A stretch of DNA of 31,256 nt from the NCBI GenBank assembly GCA_016284115.1, contig JAEEOD010000358.1, positions 1 through 31,256 of the forward strand, read 5' to 3'. The notes under the pieces are model-generated. The model did no database searches. It was not told the DNA's origin and saw only the letters and a list, made by a program, of their open reading frames with translations. The translations under genes and the position numbers were made by a program. This DNA is from Bacteroidaceae bacterium. GTDB lineage: Bacteria; Bacteroidota; Bacteroidia; Bacteroidales; Bacteroidaceae. Shown here one piece after another: positions 1 to 7,659 of the stretch. Every line of letters begins with the position of its first letter. Position 1 is the stretch's first letter.

Positions 1-43
1 CCTTTGCAAGATCAACCCCACTTCTCAGGAAAAACTCAGCACT

Positions 44-130
44 GGAAAGGAGAGTTTACTATGGATGAAAGGAATATCTCCTATGGGTCGTCGGAAGACT
101 TCCTTTCACCCAACGCAGTATCTCCTTTCC
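44..130. other. Nested inverted repeats, candidate structured element
   Basis: GGAAAGGAGA at 44-53 is the exact reverse complement of TCTCCTTTCC at 121-130. The pairing continues with TACT (57-60) against AGTA (117-120) past a three-base bulge. Inside lies a second perfect pair, TGAAAGGAA (66-74) with TTCCTTTCA (100-108). Together they can fold into one long hairpin. No T-tract follows on either strand, so a simple terminator is unlikely. Function unknown. Confidence 0.5.
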
Positions 131-134
131 CCCC

Positions 135-193
135 ATAGCAGATACTGCGACGAGTGATAGCAGATACTGCGGCTACCCATAGCAAATCCTGCG
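135..193. repeat. Three direct 15-bp repeats at 22-bp period
   Basis: ATAGCAGATACTGCG occurs at 135-149 and 157-171, and a diverged copy ATAGCAAATCCTGCG at 179-193, giving a constant 22-bp period. The core AGATACTGCG also occurs inverted at 114-123, so 114-123 and 140-149 form a 10-bp inverted repeat. Regular spacing near two helical turns would suit a protein-binding array, but a decaying tandem repeat explains it equally well. Confidence 0.7.
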
Positions 194-342
194 TACAGAA
201 ATAACAATCTTCTACGTCTTGACAATTCCCAGCCAGACACCACCAACAACAACATCAAAAAACACAAAAAACATACCAACTTTTTTCACAACGACTGCAC
301 AAATATTGGACAAAAGATGATGAAATAAGCGAAAAAAAAGAG

Positions 343-350
343 TATCTTTG
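343..350 (+). promoter_or_regulatory. Candidate -7 promoter box for the GH5 gene
   Basis: TATCTTTG matches the Bacteroidetes -7 consensus TAnnTTTG and ends 31 nt before the GH5 start codon. No convincing TTTG -33 box sits 19-21 nt upstream, so only half the promoter is seen. Confidence 0.55.
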
Positions 351-381
351 TAGCATAATAATCAACTAAAACAAAGAGTTT

Positions 382-1509
382 ATGAAAAAGTTTTTTACAT
401 TACTGGCACTTTTAATAACAACAATGTTTCTGGCCTCTTGTGCAAGTCAGCAAGAAGACGGAGTAAACAACTTCAACATTAAGCGAGGCACTAACCTGAG
501 CCACTGGCTGTCACAGTCAAGGATAACAGGCGAACAACGCAGAAACCATATTCAGGAAGACGACTTTGCCCGTTTAGAGCAGTTGGGGTTCGACTTTGTA
601 CGCATCCCTATCGATGAGGTACAGTTCTGGGATGAAGACGGCAACAAACTGCCAGAGGCATGGGGTTTACTGACCAATGCCATCAACCTAGCTGAGAAAC
701 ACCACCTGCGTGTCATCGTTGACCTCCACATCATTCGCTCTCACCGTTTCATCGACAACGACAACTCCAATACCCTTTTTACGTCAGAAGAATCACAGCA
801 AAAACTCATCGACATGTGGTATCAATTGTCGGATGTGCTGAAAGTTTATAGCAACGACTCTGTGGCATACGAGTTCATGAACGAGCCTGTAGCTCCTGAA
901 CACGAGCAGTGGAACGTAGTGGTAGAGAAAGTACACAAGGCCATGCGTGCCATTGAGCCGCAACGCACGTTGGTAGTGGGCTCTAACCGTTGGCAAGACT
1001 ATGAGACTATCAAGTACTTGCGTGTGCCAGAAGGCGACAAAAATCTCGTCCTCTCTTTCCACTATTACCACCCCATGATTATCACCCATCGTGGTGCCTT
1101 CTGGACCCCATTGGGCAGGTTCAAGGGCAATATCAACTACCCAGGTGTGCTCATTACTCAAGAGGATTACGACGCTGCCCCAGAGGAAATCAAGGAAGAG
1201 CTGAAACCATTCCTTACTCAGGTATGGGACAAGAACAAGATTCGTGAGGACTTCAAGGATGCCATCGCTGCTGCCAAGAAATACGGCTTGCAGTTGTTCT
1301 GCGGCGAATGGGGTGTATATGAACCCGTAGAGCGCGACTTGGCTTACAAGTGGTACAAAGACATGATTGAGGTGTTCGACGAGTTCGATATCGCTTGGAC
1401 CACCTGGTGCTACGACGGGGACTTCGGCTTCTGGGACCAGCGTACGGAATCTTACAAAGATAAGCCTTTAGTAGATATCCTGACATCTGGCAAAGCTTTG
1501 GGAGATTAA
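382..1509 (+). CDS. GH5-family glycoside hydrolase, lipoprotein (endoglucanase-like)
   Basis: This is a secreted retaining glycosidase of the cellulase-A clan, predicted to be lipid-anchored. Residues 1-20 form an SPase II signal ending in the lipobox LASC, with Cys20 as the lipidated residue. The (beta/alpha)8 domain covers about residues 32-365. The acid/base is Glu168 in the MNEP block and the nucleophile is Glu309 in CGEWG; FHYYHP (226-231) lies on the usual active-site strand. Both carboxylates are present, so it should be active. The substrate cannot be read from sequence: beta-glucan, mannan and other beta-linked glycans are all possible. It is followed four bases later by a GH92 mannosidase, so the two are probably co-transcribed. 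No SusC/SusD pair is present in the window. At 375 residues it is a normal single-domain length. Confidence 0.9.
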   Translation: MKKFFTLLALLITTMFLASCASQQEDGVNNFNIKRGTNLSHWLSQSRITGEQRRNHIQEDDFARLEQLGFDFVRIPIDEVQFWDEDGNKLPEAWGLLTNAINLAEKHHLRVIVDLHIIRSHRFIDNDNSNTLFTSEESQQKLIDMWYQLSDVLKVYSNDSVAYEFMNEPVAPEHEQWNVVVEKVHKAMRAIEPQRTLVVGSNRWQDYETIKYLRVPEGDKNLVLSFHYYHPMIITHRGAFWTPLGRFKGNINYPGVLITQEDYDAAPEEIKEELKPFLTQVWDKNKIREDFKDAIAAAKKYGLQLFCGEWGVYEPVERDLAYKWYKDMIEVFDEFDIAWTTWCYDGDFGFWDQRTESYKDKPLVDILTSGKALGD

Positions 1510-1513
1510 GTTT

Positions 1514-3853
1514 ATGAAAAAAAACATCCTTTTTGCGGTAGTTGTAGCCATGCCATTCCTTTTAGCAAAGGCCGACCAGACTGATGATAAAGCATCTTAT
1601 GTCAACCCAATGATAGGAACCGAGGGCATGGGACACACCTTCCCGGGTGCCTGTGCACCTTTCGGCATCGTACAACTCAGTCCTGATACCGATACTATCC
1701 CCCACAACATCAACGGAGTGTATCAAGGCAAAGTGTATGAGTATTGTGCTGGCTATCAGCACACCGACAACACCATTGTGGGGTTCAGTCATACCCATTT
1801 GAGTGGTACAGGACATTCAGACTTGGGTGACATCATGCTGATGCCGCAAACAGGTGACTTACAACTCAACCCTGGCACAAAGGATGACCCTGACAATGGC
1901 TATCGTCAGCGCTTCTCGCACGACTCAGAGCAAGCATCGCCTGGTTATTATGCCGTTACCCTTGCAGATAATGGCGTGAAAGCTGAACTGACAGCGACCC
2001 AACGTGTAGGTGTGCATAAATACACCTACCCTGACAAAGCCAACCAACGAATTATCCTTGACCTGCTGCATGGTCTTTACAATTATGATGGCAAAGTGCT
2101 ATGGTCTACTTTGCGCGTGGTAAACGATACCCTCCTCACTGGCTATCGCATTACCGATGGTTGGGCACGCACCAACTATACTTATTTCGCCATTTCATTC
2201 TCCAAGCCCATCAGTAGTTATGGTTATCAAGACAGAAAACCCGAGCAATATGCAGGTTTCTGGCGTAAGTTTGACCGCTACCACAACTTCCCCGATATGG
2301 CGGGGCGAAATATGGTAGCATATTTCAATTTTAATGAGACTTCCTCTTCTGAACTGGTGGTGAAGGTAGCTCTTTCCGCTGTATCTACTGAAGGTGCATT
2401 GAAGAACCTGCGTGCGGAAGCAATGGGTAAGTCGTTCGAAACCATCTGTAGTGAGACCCGTGCGGCATGGAACCACGAGCTGTCTGCCATTGATTGTGAT
2501 GGTACGGATGACCAGAAGGCGATGCTGTACACCTCACTTTACCATACGATGATTAACCCATCTATCTACATGGACGTAGATCGTCAGTATCGTGGGGTAG
2601 ATGGCAACATCCATATTGCCAATGATTTCGACAACTATACCGTCTTTTCTGTTTGGGATACCTATCGTGCCGAGCATCCCTTGTTGGGCTTACTGAAACC
2701 TTCACGTAACACCAACATGGTAAAATCAATGATTCAGCACCAGCATCAGCAAGTTTTAGGCATGTTGCCAGTATGGAGTCTTATGGGCAATGAGGGTTGG
2801 TGCATGACGGGCTATCATGCTGTCACCGTGTTGGCCGATGCCATTGTCAAAGGTGCCAATATCGATAAAAAAGAAGCCCTACAAGCGATGGTACAGACAG
2901 CTACCAATCGCTATTTCCCTAGTGTAACAGACTACATACGACTGGGCTACGCACCTTACGATACAGACAACACAGCTGCTTCCAATACATTGGAATATAG
3001 TTTCGACGACTGGACCATCTATGCTGCTGCCAAGGCGATAGGTAATGAGCAGGTGGCATCTGAGTTTGGAAAGCGTGCCCTATACTATCGCAATACGTTT
3101 GACACTTCAATAGGCTTTGCTTCGCCACGCTACCTAAATGGAGAGTTCAAGAAAGACCTTGACCCCTACCAGACATATGACGAGGGATTTATCGAAGGCA
3201 ATTCATGGAATTTCTCTTTTCATGTGCCACATGATGTATATGGACTGATAGAGGCAATGGGAGGTGAAAAGGCTTTTCTCGATAAGCTTAACGACCTTTT
3301 CATTATGAACTTGCCAGAGAAATATTATGCTGACAATGAAGACATCACGATAGATTGTCTGGTGGGTGGTTACGTACACGGCAATGAACCATCACATCAT
3401 GTGCCTTACCTCTATGCATGGACCTCCACCCCATGGAAGACACAGGAGTGGTTGCGCACCATTTTGAACAAGATGTATCGCAACCATATCCGAGGCTTAG
3501 GTGGTAACGACGATTGTGGACAAATGTCGGCATGGTATATTTTCTCCGCCATGGGCTTTTACCCTGTGGCTCCTGGGACCGACCAGTATGTGTTGGGAGC
3601 CCCCTACTTACCTTATATGAAGGTAACTCTTGAGAACGGGAAAGAAGTGGAAATCAAGGCACCGAATGTGAGTGACAAAAACCGCTATGTGCAACGTGTC
3701 CGTATCAATGGTCAACCCTATTCCAAGTTGTACATTACCCATAGCCAACTTACAAGGGGTTGTGTCATCGAGTTTGACATGGGTCCAAGGCCCAACAAAA
3801 AACGTGGTCTAGCCTTGTCCGACAAGCCATATTCTTTAACAATACTTCATTAA
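1514..3853 (+). CDS. GH92 calcium-dependent alpha-mannosidase
   Basis: This is an exo-acting, inverting alpha-mannosidase, a family that trims mannose from N-glycans or yeast mannan in the periplasm or at the surface. Residues 1-20 are a signal peptide with a probable SPase I site after AKA. The N-terminal beta-domain begins with the family hallmark YVNPMIGT near residue 29 and is followed by the (alpha/alpha)6 catalytic domain. The conserved block VHGNEPSHH contains Glu625, equivalent to the general acid of characterised members. GGNDDCGQMSAW (from 663) carries the aspartates linked to the general base. Length (779 aa) is typical and the frame is intact. The start lies four bases after the GH5 stop, indicating one transcript. 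Linkage specificity (alpha-1,2, -1,3, -1,4 or -1,6) cannot be decided from sequence. Confidence 0.95.
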   Translation: MKKNILFAVVVAMPFLLAKADQTDDKASYVNPMIGTEGMGHTFPGACAPFGIVQLSPDTDTIPHNINGVYQGKVYEYCAGYQHTDNTIVGFSHTHLSGTGHSDLGDIMLMPQTGDLQLNPGTKDDPDNGYRQRFSHDSEQASPGYYAVTLADNGVKAELTATQRVGVHKYTYPDKANQRIILDLLHGLYNYDGKVLWSTLRVVNDTLLTGYRITDGWARTNYTYFAISFSKPISSYGYQDRKPEQYAGFWRKFDRYHNFPDMAGRNMVAYFNFNETSSSELVVKVALSAVSTEGALKNLRAEAMGKSFETICSETRAAWNHELSAIDCDGTDDQKAMLYTSLYHTMINPSIYMDVDRQYRGVDGNIHIANDFDNYTVFSVWDTYRAEHPLLGLLKPSRNTNMVKSMIQHQHQQVLGMLPVWSLMGNEGWCMTGYHAVTVLADAIVKGANIDKKEALQAMVQTATNRYFPSVTDYIRLGYAPYDTDNTAASNTLEYSFDDWTIYAAAKAIGNEQVASEFGKRALYYRNTFDTSIGFASPRYLNGEFKKDLDPYQTYDEGFIEGNSWNFSFHVPHDVYGLIEAMGGEKAFLDKLNDLFIMNLPEKYYADNEDITIDCLVGGYVHGNEPSHHVPYLYAWTSTPWKTQEWLRTILNKMYRNHIRGLGGNDDCGQMSAWYIFSAMGFYPVAPGTDQYVLGAPYLPYMKVTLENGKEVEIKAPNVSDKNRYVQRVRINGQPYSKLYITHSQLTRGCVIEFDMGPRPNKKRGLALSDKPYSLTILH

Positions 3854-3856
3854 TGA

Positions 3857-3888
3857 TTTGTCTTTATCAATCTTAATGATTATCTTTG
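3857..3888 (+). promoter_or_regulatory. Textbook Bacteroidetes promoter before the GH78 remnant
   Basis: TTTG at 3857-3860 (-33) is followed after exactly 20 nt by TATCTTTG at 3881-3888 (-7). Predicted transcription start is near 3895, leaving a leader of about 17 nt before the ATG at 3912. It is one of the best promoter matches in the window although it drives a broken gene. Confidence 0.75.
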
Positions 3889-3911
3889 CCTGAAAGATAA
3901 TCTTTAACGAC

Positions 3912-4909
3912 ATGAAAAGATTTTTATTTGCCATTGTAATGGCAATAGTTACCTTATTGCCAACCTCTATTCTTGCACAGTACCCTTATGTGTATTTGAA
4001 GATGCTGCTGAAAAACCGCACCTCGTATGACATGATGAAGGAGATGTGGGATGCCGCCTGGATTGAAGTAGATGGAGCAAAACCTAAAGACTATGGCGTT
4101 TACTACTTTCGCAAAGATATTAATTTAGCTACTAAGCCCACAGCGTTTAAGGTTTATGTGAGTGGCGACACGCGCTATAAGTTATATGTCAATGGTGAGT
4201 TAGTTTCTTTAGGTCCAGCTCGCAGTGACAGCAAGCATTGGAACTATGAAACAGTGGATTTGGCTCCTTATCTTAAGGCCGGCAAGAATGCATTGGCAGC
4301 ACAAGTATGGAACGAAGGTAGCTTCACCCCAGTTCCTAACGCCACCGTTCGTACAGGCTTCCTAATGATGGGTGAGGGCGATGCTAAAGTGGTGAATACG
4401 GATGAAAGTTGGAAAGGCATCCAAGACCCTGCCTACAACAGTGGTGACGACACTTTGTGGAAGAACTTCCTGATACAATCAGATATGAGCCGTAATGCCG
4501 AAGGCGTGACAATGGGTCGTGCTCCTTCGGAGCTTGCTCAATACATCACCCCGTATGCGTTGAGTTACATCTACTCTATCCACGATTATATGCGCTATGG
4601 TAAGGACCAGGCATTGGTGCTCGACCTGATTCCTGGTGCCGAGCAAATTATACACTATTTTAACAAGTACCAAGAGGCTGATGGTCGCATCAAGGGCTTG
4701 CCTGGCTGGAATTTCTCCGACTGGGTGATATCAAGCAGATTGGTGGCAGCATACCTCATCCACAAGGCACTATCAAGGTGAATTATAAGAAGAGTAGCAA
4801 CAGCTTACAAGCAGTGATTGAGTTGCCTAATGGCATGGATGGAATTTTTCGGTATAATGGCAAGGATCACCCTTTGAAGAGTGGCACTAATACGCTGAAG
4901 GTAGAATAA
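3912..4909 (+). pseudogene. GH78 alpha-L-rhamnosidase remnant with internal deletions
   Basis: The first open frame (289 codons, stop at 4779-4781) starts with a signal peptide ending near LAQ (23) and reads as the N-terminal beta-sandwich of a GH78 rhamnosidase to about residue 173. It then jumps, near nt 4431, to late catalytic-domain sequence (from YNSGDD, about 175, through HDYMRYG to GWNFSDW at 265-271). The segment that should carry the DCP...E catalytic motif is absent. Near nt 4722-4728 a second junction shifts frame: residues 272-289 are nonsense, while the neighbouring frame continues the normal GH78 C-terminus (GGSIPHPQGTIKV ... SGTNTLKVE) to a TAA at 4907-4909. Family members are about 750-900 residues; about 330 codons remain. 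It is probably inactive. An assembly collapse is the alternative. Confidence 0.85.
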
Positions 4910-4924
4910 AGATAAGGATGATGA

Positions 4925-5602
4925 ATGATGAATGTTGAACTTATATTAGATTTCTTACGGCAACTAACTGCTCATAATGACCGCGAGTGGTTCAATGAGC
5001 ACAAGTGGCTTTACCAAGCTGCCATGCAGGAGTTTGACAAGTTACTGACGATACTCATTGCACGTATAGGTGAGTTTGATCCTTCTGTCAGACATTTGCA
5101 ACCCAAGGACTGCACATGGCGCATCTATCGTGATGTGCGTTTCTCGTATGATAAAAGCCCTTATAAAACGCATATTGGAGGCTTTATCTCTGCAAAAGGG
5201 AAGAAGTCGTTGCATTTGGGCTATTATTATCACTTGGAACCCGAAGGTTGCTTTTATGCGGGTGGGACCTATGGACTTACTCCTAAACAATTGCAAGAGA
5301 TACGCTATTCCATCTATGATGGCATAAATGAATATCGTAGCATCATAGAGAACACGCAATTCAAGAAATACTTCCCTACAATAGGTGAAGAGAGGTTGAA
5401 AGTGAATCCTAAAGGATTTCCCAAGGACTTTCCTTACATGGATTTGCTGAAGCCAAAGGATTTCGGGGTGTTTTATCGTTTAGACGATAATTTCTTCAAC
5501 CAGTCTGACTTTGTAGAGTTGTTAGTGGATTTGGCTAGAGTATCTAAACCTTTCCTAGACTTCTTGAACTATACAGTAGATGACTTTAATAGAAATAACT
5601 AA
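4925..5602 (+). CDS. DUF2461 / TIGR02453 family protein
   Basis: A cytoplasmic protein of unknown biochemical role. It has no signal peptide or membrane segment. The family signature is clear: HNDREWF (residues 18-24) near the N-terminus, then KDCTWRIYRDVRFS (60-73), DKSPYKTHIGGFIS, and GYYYHLEPEGCFYAGG in the centre. At 225 residues the length is normal. Two adjacent ATGs (4925 and 4928) could start it; AAGGA at 4914-4918 suits either. Its stop is 10 nt before the likely glgB start, so the two genes probably form an operon, although no known functional link exists. It begins 15 nt after the end of the GH78 remnant. Confidence 0.88.
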   Translation: MMNVELILDFLRQLTAHNDREWFNEHKWLYQAAMQEFDKLLTILIARIGEFDPSVRHLQPKDCTWRIYRDVRFSYDKSPYKTHIGGFISAKGKKSLHLGYYYHLEPEGCFYAGGTYGLTPKQLQEIRYSIYDGINEYRSIIENTQFKKYFPTIGEERLKVNPKGFPKDFPYMDLLKPKDFGVFYRLDDNFFNQSDFVELLVDLARVSKPFLDFLNYTVDDFNRNN

Positions 5603-5612
5603 TACTGAGAAT

Positions 5613-7622
5613 ATGAATACCTTGAACTTGATTAAAAACGACCCGTGGCTGGAGCCATACGCTGACGCCATCAATGGACGACATGAGCATTTTCTATACA
5701 AAGAAAAACAATTGACTAAGAATGGTAGAAAGACCTTAGCTGATTTTGCTGACGGTCATCTCTATTTTGGTTTGCACAAGACTGATAAGAACTGGGTATT
5801 GCGCGAATGGGCACCTAATGCTACAGAGATTTATGTTATAGGTACCTTTAACAATTGGCAGGAAGATTCTAAATTTGCCATGAAACCCAAAAAAGACGGC
5901 AACTGGGAAATCAAATTGCCACTGAATGCGCTGCATCATGAAGATCTGTTTAAATTAAAGATAAAATGGAACGGAGGGGAGGGCGAACGCATTCCTGCAT
6001 GGGCTACTCGTGTTGTACAAGATGATGCTACCAAAATATTTAGTGCGCAAGTATGGGATCCAACTGAACCTTATCAAGCTAAAGTGAAGAAGTTCAAGCC
6101 CGATACCAACCCCTTACTCATCTACGAGTGCCATGTGGGCATGAGTCAGAATGCCGAGAAGGTGGGCACCTATCTAGAGTTTAAGGACAATGTATTGCCT
6201 CGCGTAGCAAAAGATGGTTACAACTGCATACAGATTATGGCGATTCAGGAACATCCCTACTATGGAAGTTTCGGTTATCACGTATCTAGCTTTTTTGCTC
6301 CATCATCTCGTTTTGGAACGCCTGATGAGTTGAAAGAACTAATAGACACTGCTCACCAAATGGGCATTGCAGTGATTATGGACATTGTTCATTCCCATGC
6401 TGTTAAGAATGAGGTGGAAGGCTTGGGCAACTTCGCAGGTGACCCTAACCAATATTTTTACCCAGGAGATCGACACGAACATCCAGCATGGGATTCGCTG
6501 TGCTTTGACTATGGTAAAGACAATGTATTGCATTTTCTGCTCTCTAACTGCAAGTATTGGTTGGAGGAATTCAAGTTTGATGGTTTCCGCTTTGACGGTG
6601 TGACTTCCATGTTGTACTACAGCCATGGTTTGGGCGAGGCTTTTATGGGTTATGGCGACTATTTCAATGGGCATGAGGATGACAATGCCATTTGCTATCT
6701 TACCCTAGCCAATCGTCTGATTCATCAGGTGAACCCACATGCTATCACTATCGCTGAGGAAGTGTCAGGTATGCCTGGCTTGGCTGCACCTATTGATGAC
6801 GGCGGCTATGGTTTCGACTATCGTATGGCAATGAATATACCCGACTATTGGATCAAGACAATCAAGGAGAAGATTGATGAAGACTGGAAACCAAGCAGTA
6901 TGTTCTGGGAGGTGACCAACCGTCGTGAGGATGAGAAGACCATCAGCTATGCTGAGAGTCACGACCAAGCACTTGTAGGCGACAAGACCATTATCTTCCG
7001 TTTGATTGATGCCGATATGTACTGGCACTTCCAAAAAGGTGACGAGAATTACACCGTGCATCGTGGCATTGCCCTGCATAAGATGATCCGTCTGCTCACT
7101 GCATCTACTATCAATGGTGGTTACCTGAACTTCATGGGTAATGAATTCGGACATCCTGAATGGATTGACTTTCCTCGTGAGGGTAACGGATGGAGCCATA
7201 AGTATGCTCGCCGTCAGTGGGATTTGGTAGACAACAAGAACCTGTGTTATCATTACTTGGGAGACTTCGATCAAGCCATGCTGAGCGTCATCAAGAGTGT
7301 GAAACGTTTCCAGAAGACCAAGGTGCAAGAGATATGGCACAATGACGGCGACCAGATATTAGCTTACAAACGTGATGATCTGATATTTGTATTCAACTTC
7401 AACCCTGTTAGGTCATTTACAGACTACGGCTTCTTGGTACCAGAGGGCAGCTATGAGGTGGTATTAAATACTGATAATAAAGCTTTTGGTGGTAACGGAC
7501 TAAACAATGATAACATTCAACATTTCACCATGCCAGATCCTATTTATAGGAAACAACATAAAGGCTGGCTACAGCTATATGTACCAGCTAGAACAGCTAT
7601 GGTATTAAAGAGAGTGAGATAA
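5613..7622 (+). CDS. glgB: 1,4-alpha-glucan branching enzyme (GH13)
   Basis: This enzyme makes alpha-1,6 branches in glycogen by cutting and transferring alpha-1,4-glucan segments in the cytoplasm. A CBM48-type domain covers about residues 55-145 (WAPNATEIYVIGTFNNW). The GH13 barrel follows with region II GFRFDGVTSM (nucleophile Asp328), region III TIAEEVSG (acid/base Glu382) and region IV AESHDQ (Asp451), then a C-terminal beta domain. The FRFDGVTSM and SHDQALVGD forms point to the eukaryote-like subfamily (GH13_8) common in Bacteroidales. I chose ATG 5613 (MNTLNLIKNDPW) over the in-frame ATG at 5580, which would overlap the previous gene and add 11 atypical residues. Length from 5613 is 669 residues, normal for the family. 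A strong hairpin terminator follows. Confidence 0.95.
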   Translation: MNTLNLIKNDPWLEPYADAINGRHEHFLYKEKQLTKNGRKTLADFADGHLYFGLHKTDKNWVLREWAPNATEIYVIGTFNNWQEDSKFAMKPKKDGNWEIKLPLNALHHEDLFKLKIKWNGGEGERIPAWATRVVQDDATKIFSAQVWDPTEPYQAKVKKFKPDTNPLLIYECHVGMSQNAEKVGTYLEFKDNVLPRVAKDGYNCIQIMAIQEHPYYGSFGYHVSSFFAPSSRFGTPDELKELIDTAHQMGIAVIMDIVHSHAVKNEVEGLGNFAGDPNQYFYPGDRHEHPAWDSLCFDYGKDNVLHFLLSNCKYWLEEFKFDGFRFDGVTSMLYYSHGLGEAFMGYGDYFNGHEDDNAICYLTLANRLIHQVNPHAITIAEEVSGMPGLAAPIDDGGYGFDYRMAMNIPDYWIKTIKEKIDEDWKPSSMFWEVTNRREDEKTISYAESHDQALVGDKTIIFRLIDADMYWHFQKGDENYTVHRGIALHKMIRLLTASTINGGYLNFMGNEFGHPEWIDFPREGNGWSHKYARRQWDLVDNKNLCYHYLGDFDQAMLSVIKSVKRFQKTKVQEIWHNDGDQILAYKRDDLIFVFNFNPVRSFTDYGFLVPEGSYEVVLNTDNKAFGGNGLNNDNIQHFTMPDPIYRKQHKGWLQLYVPARTAMVLKRVR

Positions 7623-7630
7623 AAAAGAAT

Positions 7631-7651
7631 CCCCCGCCAAGTTGGCGGGGG
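7631..7651. terminator. Bidirectional terminator between glgB and nhaD
   Basis: CCCCCGCC (7631-7638), loop AAGTT, GGCGGGGG (7644-7651) is a perfect 8-bp GC stem. Read on the minus strand it is followed by ATTCTTTTTT, a classic intrinsic terminator for nhaD. On the plus strand the tail is only AT-rich, so it is weaker for glgB. Confidence 0.9.
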
Positions 7652-7659
7652 ATTAATTA

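Larger units (their letters stand above)
1..381. other. Left-edge region without a confirmed gene
   Basis: No confident gene was found here. Frame 1 of the plus strand is open from the window edge to a TAG at 136-138 and could be the end of an upstream gene, but its residues are not recognisable. The stretch holds a nested stem-loop (44-130), three spaced direct repeats (135-193), an A/C-rich low-complexity segment (about 225-300) and the promoter box of the GH5 gene (343-350). Confidence 0.5.

Noticed and set aside
1..138. Plus-strand frame open from the window edge to TAG at 136-138 as the end of an upstream gene
   Set aside because: Only 45 codons, no recognisable motif, and an open stretch of this length occurs by chance fairly often; it also coincides with the nested hairpin.
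135..193. CRISPR array
   Set aside because: Repeats are 15 bp with 7-bp gaps, only three copies and one diverged; no cas genes nearby.
5580..5612. Upstream in-frame ATG as the glgB start
   Set aside because: It would overlap the DUF2461 gene and add 11 residues unlike branching enzymes; ATG 5613 gives the expected N-terminus.
6765..7340. 191-codon minus-strand frame inside glgB
   Set aside because: Antisense shadow of a well-supported gene, no recognisable protein features.
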